From Maribacter arcticus (GTDB lineage: Bacteria > Bacteroidota > Bacteroidia > Flavobacteriales > Flavobacteriaceae), in contig NZ_FUYL01000005.1 in assembly GCF_900167935.1 (NCBI RefSeq), positions 62,001-126,000 on the forward strand: DNA of 64,000 bases. The letters are read 5' to 3'. A model generated the notes under the pieces. That model worked only from the letters and a program-made list of their open reading frames with translations, was not told the origin of the DNA and ran no database searches. Below are positions 55,801 to 63,954 of this stretch, in pieces. Every line of letters begins with the position of its first letter. Position 1 is the stretch's first letter. Both the position numbers and the translations under genes were made by a program.

Positions 55801-55989
55801 CCCGCCCGATGCTGCCCCAATATAAGTCGTCATTGGATCTTCTGGTATTCCTGCAATAGCAATGGTGCGATTGCCTTCAGGACCGATAAATCGAAATTCT
55901 AGATTTTCAAAAATAGAACTTTGAGTTTGGGCTAGTGTAGATAAGAATACTAAAAAAAATAGTGGTGTAATAAGAAGCCTATTTTTCAT
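52828..55989 (-). CDS. Exported BNR/Asp-box beta-propeller protein (VPS10/sortilin-like), large
   Basis: A 1053-aa secreted protein with signal peptide (MKNRLLITPLFFLVFLSTLAQ). About eleven Asp boxes (TTDAGTTW, SIDGGKTW, TVDGGETW, TTDGGENW, SEDFGETW, SDDGGQSW, TKNGGTSW, TEDYGLSW, SYDDGANW) form tandem propellers; the C-terminal 350 residues contain a beta domain and a helical tail. First gene of the minus-strand cluster. No obvious type IX C-terminal sorting domain. Co-occurrence with M28 peptidases suggests binding or processing of proteins or peptides. Confidence 0.85.
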   Translation of the reverse strand: MKNRLLITPLFFLVFLSTLAQTQSSIFENLEFRFIGPEGNRTIAIAGIPEDPMTTYIGAASGGLWKTTDAGTTWKPIFDNQEVSSIGSLAITPTNPDIVWVGTGETFVIRPAHAMGDGIYKSIDGGKTWKNMGLEKTGRIGRVIVHPTNPDIVYAAALGHTYGKQQERGVYKTVDGGETWKRIFFIDENTGAAELAIDPKNPNRLLVGMWSIQINTWGLNSGGPGGGVYRTTDGGENWEPLTKKGLPGGKENPVGKTAVAISHSNPNIVYALFEIDSPALYRSEDFGETWTLQTRNHDIAERAPYYTRMAVSTTDPNELYFASVKFSISKDGGKTIKGGYSAGGDNHDIWIDPSNADRIMVAHDGGASISINHGETFQRIVLPIAQMYHVSVDDQIPYNVYGNRQDGYSYKGPSNSRQGYIPLGLWQSVGGCESGFAQPDPFDNDIVWSGCYDGGLQRYNAKTGHVRDVRVWPEAGYGWEPGKLKYRWHWNFPLAFSPHTKHRVYVGSQFVHKSDDGGQSWQVISPDLTLNDKTHQQNSGGIAVDNLMTFDGSVLFSIEESELEPGLIWTGSNDGQVQLTKNGGTSWTNVTANIPDLPKWGTIANIEISRYQKGTSYITVDLHQMGDFNPYVYKTEDYGLSWKLISSTVPKSVHSFAHVIKEDPKREGMLYLGVDNGLYISYDDGANWMRFRNNLPPAPVYWLEIQERFDDLVVGTYGRGYYILDNVAPLREFDLDAKNKSAHLFSLRPAYRFIDQQSIKTDGPSLNSGTNPAYGADIHYYLQDSTNQKVEIQVLTDNDEIIRTLKGKQNAGIHRVMWDLRYEPTYKAKLKTTPPGRPWVQLNGEGWRPLVTWDLDLWRGQFGPRVVPKNYKIKLIVGEEEFIRELEVVKDPNSEASLEELTEQVAFSLQLRDAMNLAVTMINDIETIRAELNEIIPKLERSGDRKKSQELRTVAETIIASLYDIQLTGAREDAFRSPIKLYGRLSALASDIGAFGADFKPTDQQREVYAIFNKRLKDVDAKFKKFIDVDIKKLNIQLKNSELQIKNNKKIKS

Positions 55990-56142
55990 TAGTTATCAGT
56001 TTTTTTGGTTGAGACACACAAGTTAACTATTTGTCAGTTAAAATTGTTTTAACAGCAGTTCGATTCTCATATTTTTGAAAGCTGTTGAATGCTTAATTGA
56101 TATGGATTTCTTAGTTTTAGTTTGAAGTTCAAATTCAATTTT

Positions 56143-57156
56143 ATGATTAATAAAGTCGAAATAATAATTTTTGCATTGTTTTTTAGCACGTTTTCTTTCA
56201 ACCAAAAAAGCTCGTCAGTTTTTATTAAATATTCTTCATTAGTACAGAAGGGAGAATCATTAGTGTTAGAAGATAATTTTAAAAAAGCATTGCATTACTA
56301 TAATGTGGCATTTCAAACTTGCACCCCGCTTGCTTCAGATTGTTTTACGGCTATGCAATTAGCTGCTGTTAACAATAATAGTAAACTATTTAAAAAATTT
56401 ATGATTAAAGGATTTCAAGTAGGACTAAAAAAAGTAGACCTTATTAAAGACTCTTTGCTTTATAGTTATTTTAATAAAAAAAAGCTTAACGATTTTGCAG
56501 AAGTTAAATACAGGAAAAATCAATTCAAATATGAAAAAGGGTTAAACCCCTTTCTAGTGGACACCTTGAATAAGCTCTCAAGTATAGATAATCGTTATAA
56601 AACAATGTATTTAGATTCTCTTGCGAGAGTGGATACACTAAATCGTAATATTTATGAAAAAATATATGATTCAATTGTATCCAATTTAGTTGAAAATAGT
56701 TTGATGCCTCTGATTGAGAAATATGGATTTCCAGGACAACGTTTAACGGGAGTAGCAAAAGTTGGTCAAATAAACGATCCCTATAACTATAGTTTTTCTA
56801 ATAATAAAGCGCTTTTTATTTTACTGCATTACTATTCAAATCCTAAAACATGCGAATATAATTCACTTTTCAAAAATGAGGTGTTTAAGGGAAATATGCG
56901 TCCTGAAGTTTTTGCTAGCATAATGGATTTTCAATTTAAATACGGAAAGGATGCTTATTGTAAAGCCAAGCCCTATAACCAATGGCACAAAAGTGAAGAT
57001 AGTGCTGAGTTTGAGATAATAAACGAAAGGCGTAGACAGATTGGTTTAGCGTCATTTCAAGATGAAGAAGAGAAGTACAAAAGAGGACTGAATATTTGTT
57101 ACAAATATGATAATAGGGTTTATAAACACATCAGGTTATTCTACTGGTGTGGTTAA
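56143..57156 (+). CDS. Exported protein with a DUF6624-like C-terminal region
   Basis: A 337-aa protein. ATG 56143 gives a signal peptide (MINKVEIIIFALFFSTFSF); a TTG at 56122 would lengthen it. The N-terminal part has a TPR-like helix pair (about 35-85). The C-terminal part (about 190-320: LIEKYGFPGQ, ALFILLHYY, INERRRQIGLASF) resembles a divergent DUF6624 domain. No function is known. Monocistronic between the BNR gene (divergent) and pepP. Confidence 0.6.
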   Translation: MINKVEIIIFALFFSTFSFNQKSSSVFIKYSSLVQKGESLVLEDNFKKALHYYNVAFQTCTPLASDCFTAMQLAAVNNNSKLFKKFMIKGFQVGLKKVDLIKDSLLYSYFNKKKLNDFAEVKYRKNQFKYEKGLNPFLVDTLNKLSSIDNRYKTMYLDSLARVDTLNRNIYEKIYDSIVSNLVENSLMPLIEKYGFPGQRLTGVAKVGQINDPYNYSFSNNKALFILLHYYSNPKTCEYNSLFKNEVFKGNMRPEVFASIMDFQFKYGKDAYCKAKPYNQWHKSEDSAEFEIINERRRQIGLASFQDEEEKYKRGLNICYKYDNRVYKHIRLFYWCG

Positions 57157-57201
57157 AATAGAAGTTTATACTTTAATATTAAAAGGCATATAATGAATCC
57201 T

Positions 57202-57209
57202 TAACTTTG
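57202..57209 (+). promoter_or_regulatory. -7 box of the aminopeptidase P gene
   Basis: TAACTTTG (exact TAnnTTTG), 18 nt before ATG 57228. It argues against the longer reading from 57207, which would begin inside the promoter. Confidence 0.55.
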
Positions 57210-57227
57210 GTTTTTAAACATAAATTC

Positions 57228-58520
57228 ATGAAATACAATCAAATACCTAATTTGTTATTTATAAAGAACCGAAAGAAATTTATGGACCGCATGCAGCCTA
57301 AAAGCATTGCTGTCTTTAATTCGAATGATATTTACCCCATAAGTGCCGATAGTGTATTGCCTTTTGAGCAACATAGAGATATTTTTTACTTGTCTGGGGC
57401 AGATCAAGAAGAGACTATTTTAGTCATGTTTCCAGATTCAATTAATAAAAAACATCGTGAAATTTTGTTTGTTCGTGAGACAAACGAGCATATAGCAATT
57501 TGGGAAGGAGCCAAATTGACTAAAGAGATGGCAACAGAGGTTTCGGGAATTGAAACTATTCATTGGTTAAAAGATTTTGATAAAGTCTTTTTTGATTTGA
57601 TGACCGAAGCAGAAACTATTTACATCAATACTAACGAACACTACAGACAAGCTGTAGAAACGGAAACTAGAGAGGATCGTTTTATTAAAAAGTATAAGCA
57701 ACAGTTTCCAGCGCATCGTGTTGCAAAAAGCAATCCTATTTTACAAGAAATTCGTGGTATAAAGGAGCCCGAAGAATTAGAATTGATGCAAACGGCATGT
57801 AATATTACAGAGAAAGGTTTTCGAAGATTACTTGGTTTTGTAAAACCCGGAGTGATGGAATATGAGATTGAGGCAGAATTGGTTCATGAATTTGTAAGTA
57901 ATCGCTCTAAAGGTTTTGCATATCCACCAATTATCGCTTCAGGCAACAACGCTAATGTGTTACACTATTTAGAAAACAACAGAGCTTGTAATGATGGTGA
58001 TTTAATTTTGATGGATGTTGCTGCAGAATACGCAAACTACTCAAGTGATTTGACAAGAACTATTCCTGTAAACGGAAAATTCACAAAACGCCAAAAAGAG
58101 GTTTACAATGCTGTTTTACGCGTAAAAGATGATGCTACGAAAATGTTGGTTCCTGGTACGCTTTGGGCAGAGTACCATAAAGAATGTGGTAAATTAATGA
58201 CTTCTGAATTACTAGGATTGGGTTTACTGGATAAGGCAGATGTTCAAAATGAGAACCCAGATTGGCCAGCATATAAAAAATATTTTATGCACGGCACTAG
58301 TCATCATATTGGTTTAAATACGCACGATTATGGTGCATTAAAAACACCTATGAAAGCAAACATGGTTTTTACTGTAGAACCAGGAATCTATATACCAGGG
58401 GAAAAAATGGGTGTTCGTTTAGAGGATGATGTAGTTATTCAAGATAAGGGAGAGCCTTTCAACTTAATGGCCAATATTCCTATACTTGCAGAGGAAATTG
58501 AAGAGTTAATGAACAAATAA
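57228..58520 (+). CDS. pepP: Xaa-Pro aminopeptidase (aminopeptidase P)
   Basis: A 430-aa M24B metallopeptidase that removes an N-terminal residue before proline. The N-terminal creatinase-like domain (about 1-170) is followed by the pita-bread fold with metal ligands in LMDVAAEYANYSSDLTRT (two Asp), HGTSHHIG (His), VEPGIYI (Glu) and RLEDDVVI (Glu). No signal peptide. Followed 9 nt later by xth. Confidence 0.93.
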   Translation: MKYNQIPNLLFIKNRKKFMDRMQPKSIAVFNSNDIYPISADSVLPFEQHRDIFYLSGADQEETILVMFPDSINKKHREILFVRETNEHIAIWEGAKLTKEMATEVSGIETIHWLKDFDKVFFDLMTEAETIYINTNEHYRQAVETETREDRFIKKYKQQFPAHRVAKSNPILQEIRGIKEPEELELMQTACNITEKGFRRLLGFVKPGVMEYEIEAELVHEFVSNRSKGFAYPPIIASGNNANVLHYLENNRACNDGDLILMDVAAEYANYSSDLTRTIPVNGKFTKRQKEVYNAVLRVKDDATKMLVPGTLWAEYHKECGKLMTSELLGLGLLDKADVQNENPDWPAYKKYFMHGTSHHIGLNTHDYGALKTPMKANMVFTVEPGIYIPGEKMGVRLEDDVVIQDKGEPFNLMANIPILAEEIEELMNK

Positions 58521-58529
58521 TACCAGAGA

Positions 58530-59300
58530 ATGAAATTAGTATCATGGAACGTTAATGGCATTAGAGCTTCTGTAAAAAAAGGATTTGAAAAAATAGTCCA
58601 AGATTTTGACGCTGATATTTTTTGTATTCAAGAAACAAAGGCACAAGATGATCAGGTGAGTGAAGCATTGAAAGGTATAAGTGACTATGAACTGTTCACT
58701 AATAGTGCGGATAAAAAAGGATATTCTGGTACCGGAATTTTGACAAGACAAAAGCCAGTTCAATTCAAAAAGAACATGGGCATTGCAGAGCATGACTTAG
58801 AAGGTCGTATCACCCATTCTGAATTTGAGGATTTTCATTTGGTCAACGTGTACATTCCTAATAGTGGAAATGGACTAAAGCGATTGGATTATAGAGCTGG
58901 GTGGGACAAGGATTTTACAAACTACCTTAAAGAACTGTCAAAAAAGAAACCGTTGATTATTACAGGCGATTTTAATGTTGCCCATACTGAAAATGATTTG
59001 GCGAATCCGAAAAGTAATTACAACAAAACATCTGGCTTTACACAGATAGAAATTGATGGATTTGATAATATGCTGAACGAATTGAATTTGGTGGATAGTT
59101 TTAGAGCATTACACCCTGATACTTTTGATAAATATACATTTTGGAGTATGCGAGGTGGTGCACGAGATAGAAATGTAGGTTGGCGTCTCGATTACTTTTT
59201 AGTTAGTGAAGCCATTTGGGACAAAGTGAAATCTGCTGAAATTCATGATCAAGTTTTGGGTAGTGATCATTGCCCAATTAGTTTAGAAATAGAATTTTAG
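58530..59300 (+). CDS. xth: Exodeoxyribonuclease III / AP endonuclease
   Basis: A 256-aa ExoIII-type EEP nuclease. Motifs: SWNVNGIRA (6-14), QETKAQ (catalytic Glu, about 34), YIPNSG (Tyr), ITGDFNVAH (Asp/Asn, about 148-153), and the terminal LGSDHCPISLEI (Asp-His). Cleaves abasic sites in base-excision repair. Co-directional with pepP. Confidence 0.95.
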   Translation: MKLVSWNVNGIRASVKKGFEKIVQDFDADIFCIQETKAQDDQVSEALKGISDYELFTNSADKKGYSGTGILTRQKPVQFKKNMGIAEHDLEGRITHSEFEDFHLVNVYIPNSGNGLKRLDYRAGWDKDFTNYLKELSKKKPLIITGDFNVAHTENDLANPKSNYNKTSGFTQIEIDGFDNMLNELNLVDSFRALHPDTFDKYTFWSMRGGARDRNVGWRLDYFLVSEAIWDKVKSAEIHDQVLGSDHCPISLEIEF

Positions 59301-59303
59301 GAT

Positions 59304-59480
59304 ATGGGGTTATTTCTATTGTTTCAAGACGCTTCAGAGATTGAAAAAAAGATGCAAGAAGCACCTGATAGCTCCTATGAAATAGGTATAGCTATTGGAA
59401 CCTACCTTCCTTTTGTAGTGTTGGTTTTAATAGCTTATGCCTTTTATTACTATTCGAAAAAGAAAAAAAGTCGGGAATAG
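59304..59480 (+). CDS. Small single-helix membrane protein after xth
   Basis: A 58-aa protein from ATG 59304, 3 nt after the xth stop, to TAG 59480. An acidic N-terminal part (FQDASEIEKKMQEAPDSS) precedes one membrane helix (about residues 30-49, IGTYLPFVVLVLIAYAFYYY) and a basic tail (SKKKKSRE), which predicts N-out, C-in topology. Tight spacing supports translation with xth. No family recognised. Confidence 0.65.
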   Translation: MGLFLLFQDASEIEKKMQEAPDSSYEIGIAIGTYLPFVVLVLIAYAFYYYSKKKKSRE

Positions 59481-59492
59481 GCATTTTGAAGT

Positions 59493-60770
59493 TTATTCAG
59501 GCTTATTTCTACTTATACTGTTAGTCGCAACAAATACAATCAGTGCTGGCAATACCCACCCCAAGCTATACTCTTGAAGCGGTATCCATGAGAAGGTATC
59601 AGCCGTAGGAGCGATAGCGCTAATACTTCCTAAGAAATCTGGAATACTAAATAAGATAGTCGCTATGGTAACAGCTTTAAAAACTAAAGGTGATCCATAC
59701 TTGTCTGGTACTACATTTAGTAAAATTAAAATGATAGTAATAGGGTAGATGAACATTAATGATGGCAATGCAACTGCAATGATATAACCAACATTGAATT
59801 GGCCCATTAACACCCCTAAAATACTCCCTATAACTGCTGTTATGTTATATGCGGTTTGAGAATCGTTGAATCTCGATTTAACAAAGTCTGCAGTACCCGT
59901 AACAATACCTACTGCAGTAGTGAAACAAGCTATACCTACGAGTATGCTAAGAAACAAATTACCAACGCTACCAAGGCTGTTTATGGCTAAGCCAGACAGT
60001 AATGCTGTCCTACTTGTGTTTGCATCAAAAACGGAGTGCGCCAAAGCTCCAGACAGTATTAGACCTAAATAAATTAAGAATAGGGCCAAGCCCGCTAACC
60101 ATCCTGCACTACGTATTAAAGATTTTTTGTCTTCATAAGATGCATCGGTATATCTTAAATTAATAGAAATAATGATTACTCCACCAACTACCACAGCCCC
60201 AATTGCATCAAAAGTTTGATAACCTTCCAGAATTCCATTGGTAAAAGGACTGGCAATCATTGTTGTTCCAAATTCGAATGGGAAAGAGAAAATTGTAATT
60301 CCGATAACAAAAAGTAAAATAAGAATAATTGCCGGCGTCAATATTTTTCCCAAAATGACCAATATTTTTGAGCGGTTCATGGCAAAAACGAATACTAAAC
60401 CAAAATAAAAACTGCTAGTAAACCAAGGAGAAATATCCCAAAAAGGTTGTATTGCCATTTCATGTGTAACCGAAGCAGTCCTGGGGCTAGGTAATGCTAT
60501 AGCTATGGCATAAATGAAAAAGGCGTAGATCAAACTAAAGGTCGGAGATATCTTTTTACCGAAATCCATTAACGTTCCTTGTAATTTGGCATGTGCTAAA
60601 ATGCCTAGAATGGGAATTACCATGGCAGAAAGACAAAAACCTATGGTTACGATTAGCCATTGATTTCCAGAATTAAAACCTAATAATGGAGGTAATATTA
60701 AATTACCCGCTCCAAAGAAAAGGGAGAAAAGGGCAAAGGCGGTAACGAGAATTTCCTTCTTCTTGAACAT
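59493..60770 (-). CDS. brnQ: Branched-chain amino acid:cation symporter, BrnQ family
   Basis: A 425-aa, 12-helix carrier (LIVCS family). The start FALFSLFFGAGNLILPPLLGFNSG is the diagnostic N-terminus, with unwound helix residues GAGN for cation/substrate binding. It imports Leu, Ile or Val with Na+ or H+. Convergent with xth and its small membrane protein, with only 12 bp between them. Confidence 0.94.
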   Translation of the reverse strand: MFKKKEILVTAFALFSLFFGAGNLILPPLLGFNSGNQWLIVTIGFCLSAMVIPILGILAHAKLQGTLMDFGKKISPTFSLIYAFFIYAIAIALPSPRTASVTHEMAIQPFWDISPWFTSSFYFGLVFVFAMNRSKILVILGKILTPAIILILLFVIGITIFSFPFEFGTTMIASPFTNGILEGYQTFDAIGAVVVGGVIIISINLRYTDASYEDKKSLIRSAGWLAGLALFLIYLGLILSGALAHSVFDANTSRTALLSGLAINSLGSVGNLFLSILVGIACFTTAVGIVTGTADFVKSRFNDSQTAYNITAVIGSILGVLMGQFNVGYIIAVALPSLMFIYPITIILILLNVVPDKYGSPLVFKAVTIATILFSIPDFLGSISAIAPTADTFSWIPLQEYSLGWVLPALIVFVATNSISRNKPE

Positions 60771-61021
60771 GGTTACAAATTAAGTGAAAGATTATGAAAT
60801 AACAGACATGCCGTTGTTTTTGATTTTGTAAGACACCAAAAAAAAGTGGATTGACAACATGTTAGGCAACACTCACAACAATTACTGGTGCAGTCGCTTA
60901 ATATACAGTACTTTAATCAGAGGAAATTTAGCGTATGCGATTTCTCTTGTTAGTTCAACTTAAAATATTAATCGCATTTTCTCGATCACCCAAATCGAAA
61001 TTCTCGCAAAAAACCTACAGC

Positions 61022-61240
61022 ATGAAAAAAATATTCTGCAACATTTTCGGCCATCACTATTCCGTTTCAAAAAAAGTGACCTCTCATATTAAAGAATACA
61101 AGTGTATTCACTGTCAAAAAGAAGTAACAACAGATGTTAGTGGAAACCTTGCTTTACTAACACCTGAATTACAAGATATCAACAGAACTTTAGAGCATAT
61201 TTATCAAAGAAGACACACTGCTACACAACAGGTAGCTTAG
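61022..61240 (+). CDS. Small Cys/His-rich protein (DUF1660-like zinc ribbon)
   Basis: A 72-aa protein; ATG 61022 yields MKKIFCNIFGHHYSVSKK, whose C-x4-HH and later C-x2-C (CIHC) could bind one zinc, like DUF1660-type proteins. Its C-terminal half is helical (LTPELQDINRTLEHIYQRR). The 250 nt upstream of it, back to brnQ, hold nothing I can call. Convergent with thiL, 11 bp apart. Confidence 0.65.
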   Translation: MKKIFCNIFGHHYSVSKKVTSHIKEYKCIHCQKEVTTDVSGNLALLTPELQDINRTLEHIYQRRHTATQQVA

Positions 61241-61251
61241 TAAATTCTCTA

Positions 61252-62295
61252 TTAGGTAAAAGAATTCCAACCCTGAGCGGTTAATGGAATCTTCGAATTA
61301 TTCCTGGAAATTAAGAAAGCACCTTCTTCTTTACCCGTGGTATGCCCCACGACGGTTAAGTTAGGATTGCCCTTTATTTTCGGGAATTCTTTTTGGTCTA
61401 TCGTAAACAATAACTCATAATCTTCACCGCCACTTAAGGCTACAAGCGTACTATCTACCTTAAATTCTTCACAGGCAGCAATCACCGTTGGGTCTAAAGG
61501 AATTTTATCTTCATATAAATTGACACCCACACCGCTACTTTTACTTAAATGTAAAATTTCAGATGAAAGTCCGTCACTTATATCAATCATTGAAGTTGGG
61601 TGCACATCTAATTTTTTCAATAATTCAGTAATATCTTTTCGAGCTTCTGGTTTTAACTGTCGCTCTACGATATAGGAATAGGGCTCTAAGTCTGGCTGAC
61701 TATTCGGGTTAACCTTAAACACCTCTTTTTCTCGCTCCAGGACTTGAAGGCCCATATATGCTGCGCCTAAATCACCCGAAACGACTAAAAGGTCATTTGG
61801 TTTGGCGCCTGATCTATACGCAATATCTTCTTCATTAGCTTCACCTATTGCAGTTACGCTAATCATTAAGCCTGTTTTAGAGGAGGTAGTGTCACCGCCA
61901 ACTAAATCAACATTATAGGTTTTGCATGCTGTAGCTACACCTGCGTAAAATTCTTCTAATGCTTCTAAGGGAAATCTATTAGAAACCGCGATAGAAATGG
62001 TTACTTGTGTTGCAGTAGCATTCATCGCATAGATGTCTGATAAGTTCACTATGATAGCTTTGTAGCCTAAGTGTTTTAATGGCATATATGCAAGATCGAA
62101 ATGCACACCTTCTATTAATAAATCAGTACTAATGACTGTTTTTTTGTCTTTAAAATCTAAAACGGCAGCATCATCACCAATACCTTTTAAAGTAGATTTT
62201 TGCTCAATTTTAAAGTCCTTTGTAAGATGTTCTATCAGGCCAAATTCACCTAATTTCTCTAAGGATGTCTTTTCTTGATTCTTGTCTTCTAGCAT
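61252..62295 (-). CDS. thiL: Thiamine-monophosphate kinase
   Basis: A 347-aa AIR-synthase-fold enzyme that phosphorylates TMP to the cofactor TPP. Motifs: IGDDAAVLD (about 41-49), STDLLIEGVHFDL (about 57-69), GGDTTSSKTGLMISVTAIGE (about 120-139), VSGDLGAAYMGL and MIDISDGLSSEI. Length is normal. No other thiamine genes and no TPP riboswitch near it. Confidence 0.95.
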   Translation of the reverse strand: MLEDKNQEKTSLEKLGEFGLIEHLTKDFKIEQKSTLKGIGDDAAVLDFKDKKTVISTDLLIEGVHFDLAYMPLKHLGYKAIIVNLSDIYAMNATATQVTISIAVSNRFPLEALEEFYAGVATACKTYNVDLVGGDTTSSKTGLMISVTAIGEANEEDIAYRSGAKPNDLLVVSGDLGAAYMGLQVLEREKEVFKVNPNSQPDLEPYSYIVERQLKPEARKDITELLKKLDVHPTSMIDISDGLSSEILHLSKSSGVGVNLYEDKIPLDPTVIAACEEFKVDSTLVALSGGEDYELLFTIDQKEFPKIKGNPNLTVVGHTTGKEEGAFLISRNNSKIPLTAQGWNSFT

Positions 62296-62299
62296 GCTG

Positions 62300-62307
62300 C
62301 AAAAATA
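62300..62307 (-). promoter_or_regulatory. -7 box 4 nt before the thiL start
   Basis: The minus strand reads TATTTTTG-CAGC-ATG: an exact TAnnTTTG ending four bases before the start, predicting a leaderless transcript, as at 25575 and 38683. Confidence 0.5.
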
Positions 62308-62332
62308 AGAAGTATTACTAGACCAAGGACAT

Positions 62333-62364
62333 AAAAAAAACCGAAGCTTTTCAGCCCCGGTTTT
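62333..62364 (-). terminator. Terminator of the Gfo/Idh/MocA gene
   Basis: On the minus strand AAAACCGGGGCT-GAAA-AGCTTCGGTTTT, a 12-bp stem with two G-T pairs, followed by a T-run, 24 nt after the stop codon. Confidence 0.78.
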
Positions 62365-62387
62365 ACTACTAAAATTTAGAATTAAAT

Positions 62388-63845
62388 CTATCCTACTGAA
62401 TAACCATCTCTATAAGTACGCTTAACGTATTTATTCGCTGGTTCGAAATTGGTAATTTTCATATTTGCGGCATCCCACTGTAAGCGTTTTCTACCGTGGT
62501 ATTGTTTGCCGCTACCCCAGAAGCTTTGATTTTCAACTGTAGGGTCTACTTCGAAGTATGATTTTAATGCCAAGTTACCGATAAGAATACTCTCAGTAAA
62601 CGGACCTGCATAATCGAATGAAGAACTGGTTTCTGCATTTCCATAACCCGCCATACAAGCATTTACCCATTGTAAATAATGACCTTCTGGTACACGTGCT
62701 ATAGTTTGTTCTACCTCGAACTGTTCGTTTAAACTTAATGGAAGAAGTCTAGGGTTTGCACCATAACAATCTGCCATTAATTTTCCTTTGGTGCCAATAA
62801 ATAAAACACCACCATCCCAGTTTCCTAAAGCTTCATCATCGCCTAGTTCTTCTGGTCTTTCAGGCAGTAAACCACCATCCATCCAAGTAACTTTTATTTT
62901 ACCTTTTCCATCTGTTCTTGGGTAGCTTAAATGTATTTTGCTAGAGTTCGGAAAACTTTTTGGATAATCGGCAGTTTCGAACTTCCCTTTAAAAGAATCT
63001 GAAACACTGCATTCTACGGTATCAGGATACAATATTGGCAATATTCTGTAAACCGGATCCATAATATGACAAGCCATATCGCCTAGAGCTCCGGTACCAA
63101 AATCTGACCATCCTCTCCAATCAAAAGGTAAATATGCGTTGTTATAATCTCGCATTGCTGCGGTACCTAACCAAAGATCCCAATTTAAACCTTTTGGCAC
63201 TCTGTCTTTTTTAGTAGGGGTTTGCAATGCTTGTGGCCAAATAGCTCTGTTTGTCCAACATTTTACGGTATGTACTTCACCTATGATTCCTGTATCATAA
63301 ATTTCTTTCATGGTTCGAACACCATCTCCAGAACCACCTTGGTTACCCATTTGAGTAACTACTTGGAATTTTTTAGCAGCTTCGGTCAGCATTCTAGCTT
63401 CCCAAATATCATGGGTTAAAGGTTTCTGTACATATACATGCTTGCCCATTGACATTGCCTGGTAAGCTGCAACAGCATGGTTGTGATCAGGAGTAGAAAC
63501 AGATACAGCATCGATATTGTCTCCTTCTTTTTCTAGCATTTCTCTAAAATCATTGAAATAACTAGCTTTTGGGAATGCTTCTCTAGAGGCAATTGCTTGT
63601 CTGTCGTCAACATCACAAAGTGATACAATATTTACATTCGGACTCTCAGCAAAGGAGGCAATGTCGCTTTGTCCTTTGCCGCCCACACCAATTCCCGCAA
63701 TGTTTAGTTTATCGCTTGGAGCTATAAAACCAGGACCGCCCAAGACATGCCTGGGTACAATCATGAATCCGGCCGCCGCCATACCGGTATTTTTCATAAA
63801 TTTTCGACGCGAGTTCTTTTTTAAATTCGTCTTTTTGCTTGACAT
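62388..63845 (-). CDS. Gfo/Idh/MocA family oxidoreductase with Tat signal
   Basis: A 485-aa protein. ATG 63845 gives a twin-arginine leader (NSRRKFMKNTGMAAAGFMIV). The Rossmann domain has GIGVGGKGQSD (about 51-61) and the EKP-like motif VYVQKPLTHD (about 135-144), with the catalytic-like DMACHIMDP His further on. Exported members of this family in Bacteroidota act on sugars or glycosides and keep NAD bound. Substrate unknown; no glycan-utilisation genes are visible in this window. Confidence 0.9.
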   Translation of the reverse strand: MSSKKTNLKKNSRRKFMKNTGMAAAGFMIVPRHVLGGPGFIAPSDKLNIAGIGVGGKGQSDIASFAESPNVNIVSLCDVDDRQAIASREAFPKASYFNDFREMLEKEGDNIDAVSVSTPDHNHAVAAYQAMSMGKHVYVQKPLTHDIWEARMLTEAAKKFQVVTQMGNQGGSGDGVRTMKEIYDTGIIGEVHTVKCWTNRAIWPQALQTPTKKDRVPKGLNWDLWLGTAAMRDYNNAYLPFDWRGWSDFGTGALGDMACHIMDPVYRILPILYPDTVECSVSDSFKGKFETADYPKSFPNSSKIHLSYPRTDGKGKIKVTWMDGGLLPERPEELGDDEALGNWDGGVLFIGTKGKLMADCYGANPRLLPLSLNEQFEVEQTIARVPEGHYLQWVNACMAGYGNAETSSSFDYAGPFTESILIGNLALKSYFEVDPTVENQSFWGSGKQYHGRKRLQWDAANMKITNFEPANKYVKRTYRDGYSVG

Positions 63846-63954
63846 AAAATGAAGTTGTTTTAGTTGCTTGATTATTTGGACTTCAAGATAATTCAATTAA
63901 GTCAATTACTTGAAGGTCGTTGCAGTTTTATGATTATTGAAACAATGCAATTAG

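Noticed and set aside
60859-60963. A 34-codon open frame between brnQ and the small Cys/His protein
   Set aside because: No ribosome site, promoter, terminator or protein-like composition supports it.
62296-62387. TPP riboswitch upstream of thiL
   Set aside because: The -7 box is 4 nt before the ATG, so there is no leader to hold a riboswitch.
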